Shown: piece by piece, positions 52,901-62,944 of the stretch
Layout of the letters: every line of letters begins with the position of its first letter
Numbering within the stretch: position 1 is the stretch's first letter
Assembly: GCA_963800205.1 (NCBI GenBank)
Contig: CAWCZQ010000005.1
Span: 62,001-126,000, forward strand
DNA from: UBA6224 sp963800205
GTDB taxonomy: Bacteria > Patescibacteriota > Saccharimonadia > Saccharimonadales > UBA4665
DNA length: 64,000 nucleotides
Reading direction: 5' to 3'
Position numbers and translations under genes: made by a program
The notes under the pieces: generated by a model
Seen by the model: only the letters and a program-made list of their open reading frames with translations
Told to the model about the DNA's origin: nothing
Databases searched by the model: none

Positions 52901-53761
52901 AGCGCGGTCCATGCTTTCAAGCAGTCGCAGGCGCTTCATGAGCTTCTTCTTGCGTTGGCCCTTTGCTTCTTCAGCCTCACCAGGCAAGTTGACCGATAAG
53001 TTCTTTGAGGTTGATTTCTTTCAACAAGATCTTGCAGCGCATCGCCACCCATACCGACGGTAATGAGCTCACGCAGGCTATCTGGCAGTGCTCGATAATC
53101 AGTTTCACTCAGTAGGTGAAGTTTCTCGAGGGCGGATACTTGATTGCGAAAGGTTTCAAATTCGGCTGTAACTTCGTCGATTTCCTTGGTCTGCATTTCG
53201 GCCAAAGCCTTAACGTTGGCATCTTCTGCTTCGGCTTCTTTTTCAAAACGGAGTTTGATGGCTTCTTTGGCTGCTGCAAATTCGGCTTCTTTGTCGGCGA
53301 GTAATTTATCGCGAGCTTCGGTGTCGACGCTCTTGATGATGTAGCTCGCAAAGTAAGCGACACGCTCGAGGCTTTTGACGGTCATACCAAGCAACAGACC
53401 CATGGCACTTGGTGTGCCACGAAGGAACCAAATGTGTGCGACCGGCACGGCTAGGCTGATGTGGCCCATGCGTTCTCGTCGAACAATACTCTTCGTAACT
53501 AGCTCGCCGTTCTTATCGACAGCGGCTTCGCGTGCTGCGGACGCCTTTGTATTTTGCGTCATGCGGGTTGATGTCTTTTACTGGACCAAAGATTCGCTCA
53601 CAGAAAAGGCCATCGCGCTCTGGTTTTTGGGTGCGGTAGTTGATCGTTTCCGGCTTGGTAACTTCTCCGTAACTCCAGTCAAGGATGTCACCGGCACTGG
53701 CTACGGCGAGCCGAACGGCATCAAATACCGCAATGTCTGTTCCTGATGTATATCGGCGCAT
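49922..53761 (-). CDS. rpoC: RNA polymerase beta' subunit, without zinc-site cysteines (three frameshifts)
   Basis: Corrected length 1278. The catalytic Mg site NADFDGDQMAVHLPL, RKPSEEE-free bridge and trigger regions (GVIAAQSIGEPGTQLSLDS) are present. The N-terminal zinc ribbon is replaced (INPHDAKYKGVRSREAAVDK, no Cys), and the second four-cysteine site is also gone (SVLSATSVRGTPRKSYGIDP). Extra bases at about 53533, 53028 and 52985. Its ATG overlaps the rpoB stop. Inside is a coiled-coil rich insertion (KEAEAEDANVKALAEMQTKE). Confidence 0.95.
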
Positions 53762-56700
53762 TAGGCTTTCTCCTCACTTTCTTCATCGGCATGCCACCAA
53801 GGCAGCATCTTCTTCTACTGATGTATCGTCGGCTTCGACAACACTAAAATCTTCATCGTTGCTTGGTTCTTCTTCGGTAACGTCGACATCCGAGATGGCG
53901 TTATCCGGCACATCAACGGTCGGTGTGTGTTCTGCTTCGTCGCGAATGTTCCCTGCCAAAACGTCTTCGGCATCTACCACTGTATCGCTCTGGACCAGGT
54001 CAACCTTCAGGCCGAGACCTTGCAATTCCTTCACCAAGACGTTGAAGCTTTCAGGGACCTTCGGTCCGACAATGGCGGTCTTCTTGATGATAGATTCGTA
54101 GGCTTTCGAACGGCCATACACGTCATCGGATTTGATAGTAAGCATTTCTTGGAGTGTCGAGGCGGCACCATAAGCTTCGAGGGCCCAGACCTCCATTTCG
54201 CCGAAGCGCTGGCCACCATTTTGGGCCTTACCACCGAGCGGCTGCTGAGTGACCATGGTGTATGGACCAGTCGAACGGGCGTGGATCTTATCGGCAACCA
54301 TGTGGTTGAGCTTGATCATGTACATGTAGCCAACTGCTGTGCGTTCGCGGAATGCATCTCCGGTTCGGCCATCAAATAGTTGCTGTTTACCATCTTCAGG
54401 CAGTCCTGCTTCTTTGAGAAGTTCAGAGATCTTATCAGCCGACACACCATCAAAGGAGGGCTGGCAACTTTCATGCCAAGGGCATGCGCGGCCATACCGA
54501 GGTGTGTTTCAAATAGCTGACCGATGTTCATACGACTTGGCACACCAAGTGGGTTCAAAACGATGTCGATAGGGCGACCATCTTCGGTAAATGGCATGTC
54601 TTCGACAGGCAAAATACGGGCGATAACACCCTTGTTACCGTGCCGACCACCGAGCTTGTCACCAACTGATACTTTGCGCATCTGGGCCACAAAAACTTGG
54701 ATTTGCATTAACACACCCGCTTTGAGCTCGTGACCATTCTCGCGTGAGAATACTTTGACACCAACAACTTTACCGTGCTTGCCGTTACTCATTCGCTGAG
54801 AGGTGTCGCGGACTTCTTTGGCTTTTTCGCCAAAGATAGCGCGCAGCAGGCGCTCTTCGGAGCTCAGCTCCTGTTCACCCTTCGGCGTAATTTTTCCGAC
54901 GAGGATGTCGCCAGGATGTACTTCGGCACCAATTCGGACAATACCGTCCTCATCGAGGTGTCGCAGCGTTTCTTCGGATACGTTTGGAATGTCGCGGGTG
55001 ACGACTTCTGGACCTAGCTTGGTTTCACGGACTTCAATCATGAAGTCGACAATGTGTACAGAGGTCAGCGTGTCGTCTTGCACGAGCTTGCGAGAAATGA
55101 TGATGGCATCTTCGAAGTTGTAACCATCCCACGGCATGAAGGCTGCCAGCAGGTCTTTGCCGAGGGCGAGTTCTCCGCCTTGCACGGACATACCTTCGAT
55201 AAGTACGTCGCCTGCTTTTACCTTGTCGCCAGTACTGACAACAACGCGCTGGTTGATGCTACTACCCTCGTTACTGCGGATAAAGTGCTGCGGCTGATAG
55301 GTAGCGTTGCCATCTTTGTATTTGACGACAACTTCTTCGGAGGTTGCCGGATGACTTCACCGTCAGCCTTAGCGGTAATCAACTGACCGGTGTTGCGAGC
55401 GGCATCGCCTTCAAGACCCGTACCAACGAGTGGTGACTGTGTCTGAATCAGCGGCACTGCCTGCCGTTGCTGGTTACTACCCATGAGTGAGCGATAAACG
55501 TAGTTCTTTTCAATGAACGGAATGAGTCCTGCCGAGCTACCGATAATCTGGTTACGGGAAGCGTCGACGTGCGTAACATCGTTAGCTGTCTACTTCTCCA
55601 GAACGCAGGTTAAAGCGAGCACCAATACGGTCAAGCAGGAAGTGGCCTTCGTCATCGATGTCGTTACCACCGCCAGCGATGACAGCGTTGCCTTCTTCGT
55701 AGGCATCAAGGTAAACGATATCGTGCGTTACTTTTGCCTTCACCGGCCAGGTAACGGTGCTGGTCACCTTGGCGAGTTTGGTCGCATCATCAGCGCTAAT
55801 TTTAGCGCCGGCTTTGACGATAACTTTGCCATTTTCATCTTCGAGGTCGACAGCTAGCAATGTGTCCGACGGCATCCTTGGCGGTTACGGCGTTAATTAC
55901 CTTGCGGTAAGGCGTTTCGATAAAGCCATATTCGTTCACACGGGCGTAGTTAGCGAGGTTAAGAACGAGGCCGATGTTAGCGCCTTCTGGGGTTTCAACG
56001 GCACAGATACGACCGTAGTGGGTGGCGTGGGCATCACGTACTTCAAAACCTGCACGTTCGCGGCTAAGTCCACCAGGACCCATCGAGCTCAGACGACGTT
56101 TGTGCGCCAACTCAGAGAGCGGGTTAATCTGGTCCATGAACTGAGACAGCTGCGAGCTGGCAAAGAATTCGCGAACCGCTGCAACAACCGGACGAGCATT
56201 GATAAGCTGACCTGGCTGAACTGTTTCGATTTCGCTCATCGACATGCGGTCTTGCGTGTTGCGAACCATGCGTAGTAAACCAATACGGAATTGGCGCTGT
56301 ACTAATTCACCGACGAGTTTCACGCGGCGGTTAGCCAATGAGTCGATGTCGTCAGCGGGCTCTTGCGTGTTGTTGAGTCGAATGACCTCAGCAATGATAG
56401 CTTCAAGATCGGCAATGCGCATAACACGATTTTCGACGGTGTTTGGCACATTCATATCAAGTCGCTTATTGATCTTGTAACGACCAACGCGACTAAAGTC
56501 GAAGCGCTTGAAGTTATAGAACATGTTTTCGATAAGACCGCGGGCGTTGTCTACGGTAGCGAGATCACCCGGGCGAAGACGTCGGTAGACCTCAATGAGG
56601 GCATCGTTTTGGCCGCGAGCGGTGTCTTTTTCGAGGGTAGCTTCGAGGTAGTTCAGTTTGCCTTGGTCGACATGCTTAAACGCTTCCTTCATTTCAGATT

Positions 56701-57314
56701 CCGTACACACCCAGCGCGCGCAGCAAGGTCGTTACAGGGATCTTTCGCTTACGGTCTATTTTGACGTAGATAGCGCCAGAAGCGGCGGTTTCAAATTCGA
56801 GCCATGCACCACGGCCAGGAATAACCTTGGCGCCGTATAGGTTGGTAGTTCCATGTGGATCTGCCGTAAAGAAGACGCCGGCACTACGGATAAGCTGCGA
56901 CACAACGACACGCTCAGCGCCATTGATTACAAAAGTACCGCGTTCGGTCATCCATGGGTAGTCGCCGAGGTAGATTTCTTGCTCTTTGACTTCACCCGTC
57001 ACTTTGTTGATAAGCTCAACATTAGCTTTTAATGGTGCATCAAAGCTAATATTGTTTTCCCGTGCTTCAGTTTCGGTAATCTTTGGCTCTTCAAAGTGGT
57101 AATCTTTGAAATTGAGCGTCAGCTTGGCGCCGGTATAGTCCTCGATCGGACTAATTTCGGCGAGCAGTTCGCTCAAACCTTCTTCGATAAACCACTGGAA
57201 TGACTTATTTTGGTGATCAACTAAACTTGGCAGCTCAAGAGCTTCGTCTCGGCTGCTCGTAAAGTAAACCCTATCGTTAGTTTTGCTTTTCTTAGTCGGT
57301 GTACTATTTGCCAT
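53761..57314 (-). CDS. rpoB: RNA polymerase beta subunit (six frameshifts)
   Basis: Corrected length 1183. Rif-region SSQLSQFMDQINPLSELAHK, CAVETPEGANIGL, GDKLGGRHGNKGVIARILP and PLGGKAQNGGQRFGEMEVWA are all present. Shifts at about 56709, 55868, 55587 and 53798 (extra base) and 55347, 54459 (missing base). The C-terminus carries a 60-residue acidic tail ending WWHADEESEEKA. rplJL is not upstream as usual; rpoB has its own promoter region. Confidence 0.95.
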
Positions 57315-57446
57315 ACGCTCGTAGCAACGCCCCCTTATAATTTAAGCTGTTAGCGGTTAATAAAGAATTTTTTGTAGTTTTGCGCGCGAAGATCCTAAGT
57401 GGGCGTGTTTGGTGCCGTCAATACGACAGAAGTTCATAAACGAAAG

Positions 57447-57507
57447 CACAGCCCTACTTACACTACTTCTTAAGATACAGTGTGAAGAAGTATGCGGGCT
57501 GTGTCAA
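57447..57507 (-). promoter_or_regulatory. rpoB upstream region: promoter with dyad
   Basis: Minus-strand TTGACA (57507 to 57502), 17-base spacer, CACACT. An 8-bp dyad CACAGCCC/GGGCTGTG (57447-57503) spans it, with partial inner complementarity (ACTTCTT/AAGAAGT). It could be an operator or an RNA stem if transcription starts further upstream. Otherwise the 57315-57585 gap shows nothing further. Confidence 0.4.
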
Positions 57508-57585
57508 GTATTTCGATGATTTGCAGGACGATGCTGTAACCAGTCAGCACTCTATACGTTTGTAGGACTTCTCTGCTCTCGAACG

Positions 57586-58194
57586 TTAGTTAGCTTTTGA
57601 TTGGGGAGTTTGGATATCGTTGATAACTTTATCTACCAGACCGTATTTGAGTGCTTCATCAGCCGTGAGCCATTTGTCGCGTTCCATATCCTCATGTATC
57701 TTTGCTGGCTTTTGACCGGTGTTTTTAGCCATGATTTCTTCTAGTAATTTCTTGATCCGAAGTGATTCTTTGAGATCTATCTCTTGGTCGGTTACTTTAC
57801 CGCGTGTGCCACTGGACGGTTGGTGAATCATAACGGTGCTGTTCGGTAGTAAGAATCGCTTACCTTTAGTACCGCTGCTCAGCAAGAAGGCGGCGGCACT
57901 AGCTTGCACCCCTATGCCAACGGTCTGTACGTCATTGGTGACGTACTGCATGGTGTCAAAGATAGCCAGCGCATCGTACACACTGCCACCAGGGCTATTG
58001 ATGTAGAGGTAAATATCTTTCTTGGAGTCTTCGGCCTGCAAAAATAGAAGCTGCGCGACAACAATGTTTGCGGTCGCTTCATTGACATCACTTCCCAAAA
58101 AAATAATTCGGTCTTTCAATAAGCGAGAATATATATCATAGGCTCGCTCGTAGCGGCCTTCGCTTTCTATAACAGTTGGAATTAATACGCTCAT
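57586..58194 (-). CDS. clpP: ATP-dependent Clp protease proteolytic subunit
   Basis: 202 residues. Catalytic Ser in GVQASAAAFLLSSG (about 99) and His in VMIHQPSSGTRGK (about 124); INSPGGSVYDALAIFDTMQ is the family motif. Forms the 14-mer chamber with ClpX/ClpC. Strong ribosome site ACGGAGG. A CIRCE operator overlaps its promoter, so HrcA control is expected. Confidence 0.97.
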   Translation of the reverse strand: MSVLIPTVIESEGRYERAYDIYSRLLKDRIIFLGSDVNEATANIVVAQLLFLQAEDSKKDIYLYINSPGGSVYDALAIFDTMQYVTNDVQTVGIGVQASAAAFLLSSGTKGKRFLLPNSTVMIHQPSSGTRGKVTDQEIDLKESLRIKKLLEEIMAKNTGQKPAKIHEDMERDKWLTADEALKYGLVDKVINDIQTPQSKAN

Positions 58195-58298
58195 ATTGCT
58201 ACCTCCGTAAACCTATTTCATTTGCGCCGGCATACTACAGACTCGGGTGCACATCATTTTCTTGTCCAAATATTCTGCTGCCAGCGAGCAATACGTTC

Positions 58299-58327
58299 AG
58301 TATATATTCCCAGTTAGCACTCGTCAA
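58299..58327 (-). promoter_or_regulatory. clpP promoter
   Basis: Minus-strand TTGACG, 17-base spacer, TATACT; the -35 lies within CIRCE. Confidence 0.8.
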
Positions 58328-58340
58328 TATAGAGTGCTAA
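58314..58340. promoter_or_regulatory. CIRCE operator (HrcA site)
   Basis: TTAGCACTC, 9-base spacer, GAGTGCTAA: a perfect match to the CIRCE inverted repeat. HrcA is the known repressor of such sites; hrcA itself is not in the window. Confidence 0.95.
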
Positions 58341-58377
58341 CTTATTAGGCAATGGACACTATATTGTGACCGACCGC

Positions 58378-59667
58378 TTATTTGTTGGTGGCGTAGGTCG
58401 TGAGCTTGTCGATAGTTTTTTCGCTCAACAGTCGCGAGGCGATTTCGCGGCGAGTTTCGGGCTTGTCAAACTCTGCCTGCATAGCCGCATCCTGGTACTG
58501 GCCTTTGAGAAGCTGTAAACGTATTTCGACTTCTTCGGGTGCGACAGTAATGTTCTCTTTCTCGGCTATCTCGCTCAGCGCCAAACCAGCCGTGACACGC
58601 AGTTCGGCTATCGGCTTTTGAGCTTCGCGATATTCTTCTTCAGTTTGCCCCTCGCTTTGGAGGAATTCTGGCCAGGTTTGGCTGCGGTACATCAAGTTTT
58701 GCTTGAGCTGACCAATTTGGCGTTCTAGCTCTTCGTCGACGAGTGTTTCTGGAATAGCGGCTTTTGTCTTCTTAGCGACCGCTTCGAGCAAATCACTCTC
58801 GTATTCACGATCGGCCTGTTGCTGACGTTCGGCGGTAACTTGCTTTTTGATATCGCCTTTAAGTTCATCTAACGATTTGAAGGGGCCAATCTTTGCCGCA
58901 AATTCGTCATCTACTTTGGGCTTTGTCATTTCGTTGACGGTTTTCACCTGTACTTCAAAAGTTACTTTGCGGTTCTGTAACGCTGCCACGCCATAATCTT
59001 TAGGGAACGTTACGTCAAATGTTTTGCTTTCGCCAGCCTTCAGTCCAACGATATTGTCTTCGAAGCCGGGAATAAAACTATTACTACCAAGCACTAGTGG
59101 GTAATCCGTACCGTCGGCACCGGCAACTGCTTCATTAGTCTTCGCATCGCTGCCCTTAAAGTCGATGACTGCTTCATCGCCATCTTTGGCAGGTCGATCT
59201 ACTTCTTGTTTTTCGGCGAGGCGGGTACGGAGATTTTCGATAACTTCATCGACATCCTTGGCGCCGACCTTCACGGTAGGCTTTTCTAGTTTAATCTTCT
59301 TATAATCTGGCAGCGTAATGTCGCCAACCACTTCTACTTCTGCAGTTAGTTCGAGGTCGCTAAAAGGAACGAACTTCGTAATATTGACCGTTGGCTGGTC
59401 TACCGGACGCAATCGGTCTTGGTTCATAGCCTCCAGGTATACCCTGTTGACTGCCCGCTCGATAAATTCAGACTGCAGCAAACTGCTGTCGACGTTTTTT
59501 TCGACGAGATTCAGCGGCGCTTTACCCTGGCGAAAGCCTTGTATTTTGACATGGTCTTTTGCCAGATGTTCGAGCGTCTCGCGCTTGACCTCGTCCATGA
59601 GGGCTGGGTCGGCAGCCAGCGTTAGTTTGATCTTGGTTGGGGTAAGAGATTCTTTCTTGATTTGCAT
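58378..59667 (-). CDS. tig: Trigger factor
   Basis: 429 residues, intact. N-terminal ribosome-binding domain with GFRQGKAPLNLVE (variant of GFRxGKxP), a central PPIase domain (DGDEAVIDFKGSDAKTNEAV, at about 155-240) and a helical C-terminal chaperone domain. Binds L23 at the tunnel exit. Upstream of the clpP promoter, in the common tig-clpP order. Confidence 0.96.
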   Translation of the reverse strand: MQIKKESLTPTKIKLTLAADPALMDEVKRETLEHLAKDHVKIQGFRQGKAPLNLVEKNVDSSLLQSEFIERAVNRVYLEAMNQDRLRPVDQPTVNITKFVPFSDLELTAEVEVVGDITLPDYKKIKLEKPTVKVGAKDVDEVIENLRTRLAEKQEVDRPAKDGDEAVIDFKGSDAKTNEAVAGADGTDYPLVLGSNSFIPGFEDNIVGLKAGESKTFDVTFPKDYGVAALQNRKVTFEVQVKTVNEMTKPKVDDEFAAKIGPFKSLDELKGDIKKQVTAERQQQADREYESDLLEAVAKKTKAAIPETLVDEELERQIGQLKQNLMYRSQTWPEFLQSEGQTEEEYREAQKPIAELRVTAGLALSEIAEKENITVAPEEVEIRLQLLKGQYQDAAMQAEFDKPETRREIASRLLSEKTIDKLTTYATNK

Positions 59668-59701
59668 AAGTATCTAGCCTAACAGATAAGCAGTAGTTTT
59701 G

Positions 59702-60145
59702 CTAGACAATAGCCCACAGTATGGTTATGCCAGCGATAAGCCACGCCGCTTCGACTACAGCACCGATGGGACGCTCGAACCACTGAATATTCTTGAGGAA
59801 GGCCTCAAGTCGTGATGGCCGAAACGAGACGTGCGTCTTTTCGGCAATAAAGCGACGCACCGAGATAAAATCTGGTGATGCCGCCGCAAACGCACAAAGT
59901 GCCGCCAGAAACCAGTTGGGATTGCCGGAAAAGTACAGCACGATTACAAGTCCAAAACATAGCATCGCCTCGACGAGCAAATAGACTGAGAACGCGGTGG
60001 ATTTGATCCACTCCTTGTCACGACCGAAGTGAGGGATAGCATCACACACCAGGTGAGAAACAATGGCGGCTGGTATAGCAATGGCTGGAGCGTGGACCGC
60101 TAAACCGATAATGGCTCCGGTTACGGCATGGTTAATCGCGGTCAT
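59702..60145 (-). CDS. Membrane protein, possibly DUF457/YdjM-like
   Basis: 147 residues with four hydrophobic segments; NHAVTGAIIGLAVHAPAIA and VSHLVCDAIPHFG carry His/Asp residues in the pattern of membrane metal-dependent hydrolase-like (YdjM/DUF457) proteins. The family call is tentative. It overlaps hisS by four bases and may be co-expressed. Confidence 0.6.
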   Translation of the reverse strand: MTAINHAVTGAIIGLAVHAPAIAIPAAIVSHLVCDAIPHFGRDKEWIKSTAFSVYLLVEAMLCFGLVIVLYFSGNPNWFLAALCAFAAASPDFISVRRFIAEKTHVSFRPSRLEAFLKNIQWFERPIGAVVEAAWLIAGITILWAIV

Positions 60146-61455
60146 ACATCTTCGTTGCGGTGATCTTGTACGATGGTCGCAATGCGGGCAATGCTATGAG
60201 TTTCCTCTTCGCCAGTACGGAGATTTTTGATCTTAAATTGTTGGGATTCAATTTCTTGCCTTCCCATGACCATAACGAAGGGTATGTCTTTTTTGTCGGC
60301 GGTTTTTATCTGTTTGCCAAGATCGCGGCCGGTAATGTCGACGGCTACATTCACGCCAGCATTGCGCAGCTCCTGAATCGGTTTTTGGGCAGCCGTGGCA
60401 ATATCGCCTATCAGCGCGACGTACACTTTGGTTTCTGCAACGAGCGTTGGCAATAAGTTATGGATTTCGAGGAAATTTGCTAACGTCACGTCGCCCATGC
60501 CGAATCCGACGGTCGGGACGGGTTCGACCCCAAAGAGCCCGACTAGTCCGTCGTAGCGACCACCGCCAAATAATGACCGATTGTTATCGGGATGGGTATC
60601 AAACACCTCAAATACCAGACCGGTGTAATAGTCGAAACCACGCATGAGACTGGCATCAAACTCAACATGGGTCAGCCCAACTTCATGAAGTGCTAGGACG
60701 GTCGCTTGCAGTTCTAACAGTGATTCATGCTGCTGCAGCTCGGGGGATAAGTCGGCAGTTTTACGAGCGGCTAGGACATCAAGCAACCGCTCGACGCTGC
60801 CAGCTTCGCGCTGCGACGGTGTACACAAGGCGTCTAGCTGGACGACAAATTCATCTCGTTCGATTTTGTGCATGCGGTCGATGAGCTTACTGACGCTATA
60901 GGCTTGCACTTCATCAAACTGCAGCATATCGTGCAGTACAAAGTCGACAAATTTGCGACTATTGAGTCGTATCTTGTACATACTCGGCGTGGCGCCAAAG
61001 TTTTTCATAATTGCGTCGACCAGTTGGATCAGCTCAATATCGGCGGCTGCTCCCGCGACGCCAAACAAATCGACATTGAGTTGCCAGTGTTCGCGCAGCC
61101 GGCCTCGTTGCGGTCGCTCGTAGCGCCACAAATTTGGAATACTGTACCATCGGAGCGGATAAGCCAACTCTTGACGCTTGGCGGCCACCATCCGGCTCAC
61201 CGTCGGGGTCATCTCAGGTCGGATGACGACTTGGCGGCCACCGCGATCTTCAAACGAATATGTTTGGTCGTTGACAATCTCTTCTCCGGTTTTCGCCTGA
61301 TATAGCTCCAAGGGTTCCAGAATCGGAGCGTCGTATTCTTCATATCCCCAGCGTTCAACAGTTTCTCGTAAGCTCCCAAAGATATATTTCTGCACTCGTT
61401 TATCTTCGGGATAAAAGTCTCGTGCGCCTTTGTAGGGTTGGGTCGATAATGCCAT
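60142..61455 (-). CDS. hisS: Histidyl-tRNA synthetase
   Basis: 437 residues, intact. Class II motifs: RYERPQRGRLREHWQLNVD (motif 2) and FGGGRYDGL with FGMGDVTLANFLE (motif 3); the C-terminal anticodon-binding domain follows (KVYVALIGD). The start GARDFYPEDKRVQKYIF is typical. Confidence 0.97.
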   Translation of the reverse strand: MALSTQPYKGARDFYPEDKRVQKYIFGSLRETVERWGYEEYDAPILEPLELYQAKTGEEIVNDQTYSFEDRGGRQVVIRPEMTPTVSRMVAAKRQELAYPLRWYSIPNLWRYERPQRGRLREHWQLNVDLFGVAGAAADIELIQLVDAIMKNFGATPSMYKIRLNSRKFVDFVLHDMLQFDEVQAYSVSKLIDRMHKIERDEFVVQLDALCTPSQREAGSVERLLDVLAARKTADLSPELQQHESLLELQATVLALHEVGLTHVEFDASLMRGFDYYTGLVFEVFDTHPDNNRSLFGGGRYDGLVGLFGVEPVPTVGFGMGDVTLANFLEIHNLLPTLVAETKVYVALIGDIATAAQKPIQELRNAGVNVAVDITGRDLGKQIKTADKKDIPFVMVMGRQEIESQQFKIKNLRTGEEETHSIARIATIVQDHRNEDV

Positions 61456-61488
61456 GGTGATTCTTCTTTCTACTTCTTGGCTATTCTA

Positions 61489-62079
61489 TCATTTTGCCAA
61501 ATGCTTCAAAAATCGAATAAAACTAGGGGCACCGAACACTAGCTGTGTCGCTATCGTTAGCGCATGTCCTATGCTGGCCACAACTTGATTCCGTGCACCA
61601 GGCACAATACTATCTTGCTTCGGGACTATCGGATCTATAAGTCCATACCTTGATAATATGCGACGACGATCGGCATCAAAGTCCAGAGAATCTAACGAGC
61701 TCTGCACCTGATAGGCCGATGTAATAAACGCACTATTTTTCTGGCGATACGAAGCACCTATGGCCTCGGGTCGGTGTATCTTGCCAGCAATACAGACAAC
61801 ACCCGTGAGTTGTTTTCTGACGGCAAAGGTATTTATAACTGCTCCGGCACCAGCACTTGCCCCCACTAGTGATACTTGGCGATTCTTTGCCAACTCGCTA
61901 TCAATGAGCCGAAGTAAAGCCGCTGATTTGAGTTTATACGGAGCGCCATCCGCCCAATTCATCTGAAACAACACTGGCCGGACGCCCCACCAACGCCAGG
62001 TGGCTATAAGCAAACGCTGTCCGCGTGGATGAGCATCACCGAGCCCGGTTACATATATAATCGTGTGCTGTTTTGTCAT
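61489..62079 (-). CDS. Alpha/beta-hydrolase-like protein
   Basis: 196 residues from ATG at 62079, six bases beyond the tRNA-Leu end; a longer frame would run through the tRNA and is rejected. IIYVTGLGDAHPRGQRLL, then the nucleophile elbow SLVGASAGAGAVI (Ser in GASAG) and a C-terminal GHALTIATQL supplying His. Substrate unknown. No ribosome site is seen. Confidence 0.75.
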   Translation of the reverse strand: MTKQHTIIYVTGLGDAHPRGQRLLIATWRWWGVRPVLFQMNWADGAPYKLKSAALLRLIDSELAKNRQVSLVGASAGAGAVINTFAVRKQLTGVVCIAGKIHRPEAIGASYRQKNSAFITSAYQVQSSLDSLDFDADRRRILSRYGLIDPIVPKQDSIVPGARNQVVASIGHALTIATQLVFGAPSFIRFLKHLAK

Positions 62080-62084
62080 CAAAA

Positions 62085-62169
62085 TGGTGCCGCGGAAAGG
62101 ACTTGAACCTTCACGCCTTGCGGCATTGGCTCCTAAAACCAACGTGTCTACCAATTCCACCACCGCGGC
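62085..62169 (-). tRNA. tRNA-Leu (TAG)
   Basis: Class II tRNA: acceptor GCCGCGG/CCGCGGC, D arm TGGAATTGGTAGACACG, anticodon loop TTTAGGA, long variable arm, T arm AAGGTTCAAGTCCTT. CCA is encoded. Confidence 0.96.
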
Positions 62170-62218
62170 AATGGGAATCATTATAAGAAATAAGGGGCCA
62201 TAATGCTATAGTGCATGT

Positions 62219-62944
62219 ATGAAATCAGGCGTCAAACTTACCCCGAGCTGGGATTTACTGCAAAAAAGCATCGACTTGGTGCGTTCACACCCCTACAGTG
62301 TTTTTTGGCTAGTCTTTGTTGCTTCTGTGATGAGTAACGTCGGCTCTTATATGATTGATCGAGCTGCATCCGCTTCGGGACTGGTTTTAGATAAAATGAC
62401 CCCGAGCCAATTTACCTCCCTCATACAGTCAAGCTCCGTAGCACAAGTTGGCGTTGCAGCAATTGGCATGGCCATCTTATGGGCTCTGCTCGTCTATCCG
62501 GCCAGCATGGTTATGTCGGTAAAGGCTGTGCGTGGGGGCGACGACGACCCGTGGGCCTATGTCCGGCAAAGCTTCCATTACTTTTGGCGCCTGTATGGCC
62601 TCTTGTTGCTAATAACTGTTATGGTCGTCGTGGGGCTAATAGCCTTTATTGTGCCGGGCGTTATTTTGTTCCGACGCTACATACTGGCACCGTACTACCT
62701 CGTCGAGCGTGATACCGAAATTTTTGAAGCACTCAAACTCACCGCTCTGCAAACAAAGACCGAACGAGGCTCAGTCTGGGGTGTTTTGGGTGTCACTATT
62801 GTAATTGGCATGGCCGCATCCATCGTGACGAACATACCCTACCTTGGGCTCTTACTCGGTCCGGCCGTCAGTGTGCTGTATTTCTTTGGCTTCCCGCTTC
62901 GACAACAAGAAATGAGCATCAACCACCCGGATGCTAACAGCTAG
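62219..62944 (+). CDS. Unknown multi-pass membrane protein
   Basis: 241 residues with about five membrane helices (around 28-48, 78-100, 121-150, 190-210, 213-230). The stretch LIAFIVPGVILFRRYILAPY resembles the DUF975/YciC group of membrane proteins, but I would not assign it firmly. TATAGT lies about 8 bases before the ATG without a ribosome site, suggesting leaderless translation. Overlaps convergent rsmD by four bases. Confidence 0.7.
   Translation: MKSGVKLTPSWDLLQKSIDLVRSHPYSVFWLVFVASVMSNVGSYMIDRAASASGLVLDKMTPSQFTSLIQSSSVAQVGVAAIGMAILWALLVYPASMVMSVKAVRGGDDDPWAYVRQSFHYFWRLYGLLLLITVMVVVGLIAFIVPGVILFRRYILAPYYLVERDTEIFEALKLTALQTKTERGSVWGVLGVTIVIGMAASIVTNIPYLGLLLGPAVSVLYFFGFPLRQQEMSINHPDANS

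Noticed and set aside
61489..62181. Longer start for the alpha/beta-hydrolase-like gene
   Set aside because: The extension would translate the whole tRNA-Leu gene; the ATG at 62079 starts just beyond the tRNA.
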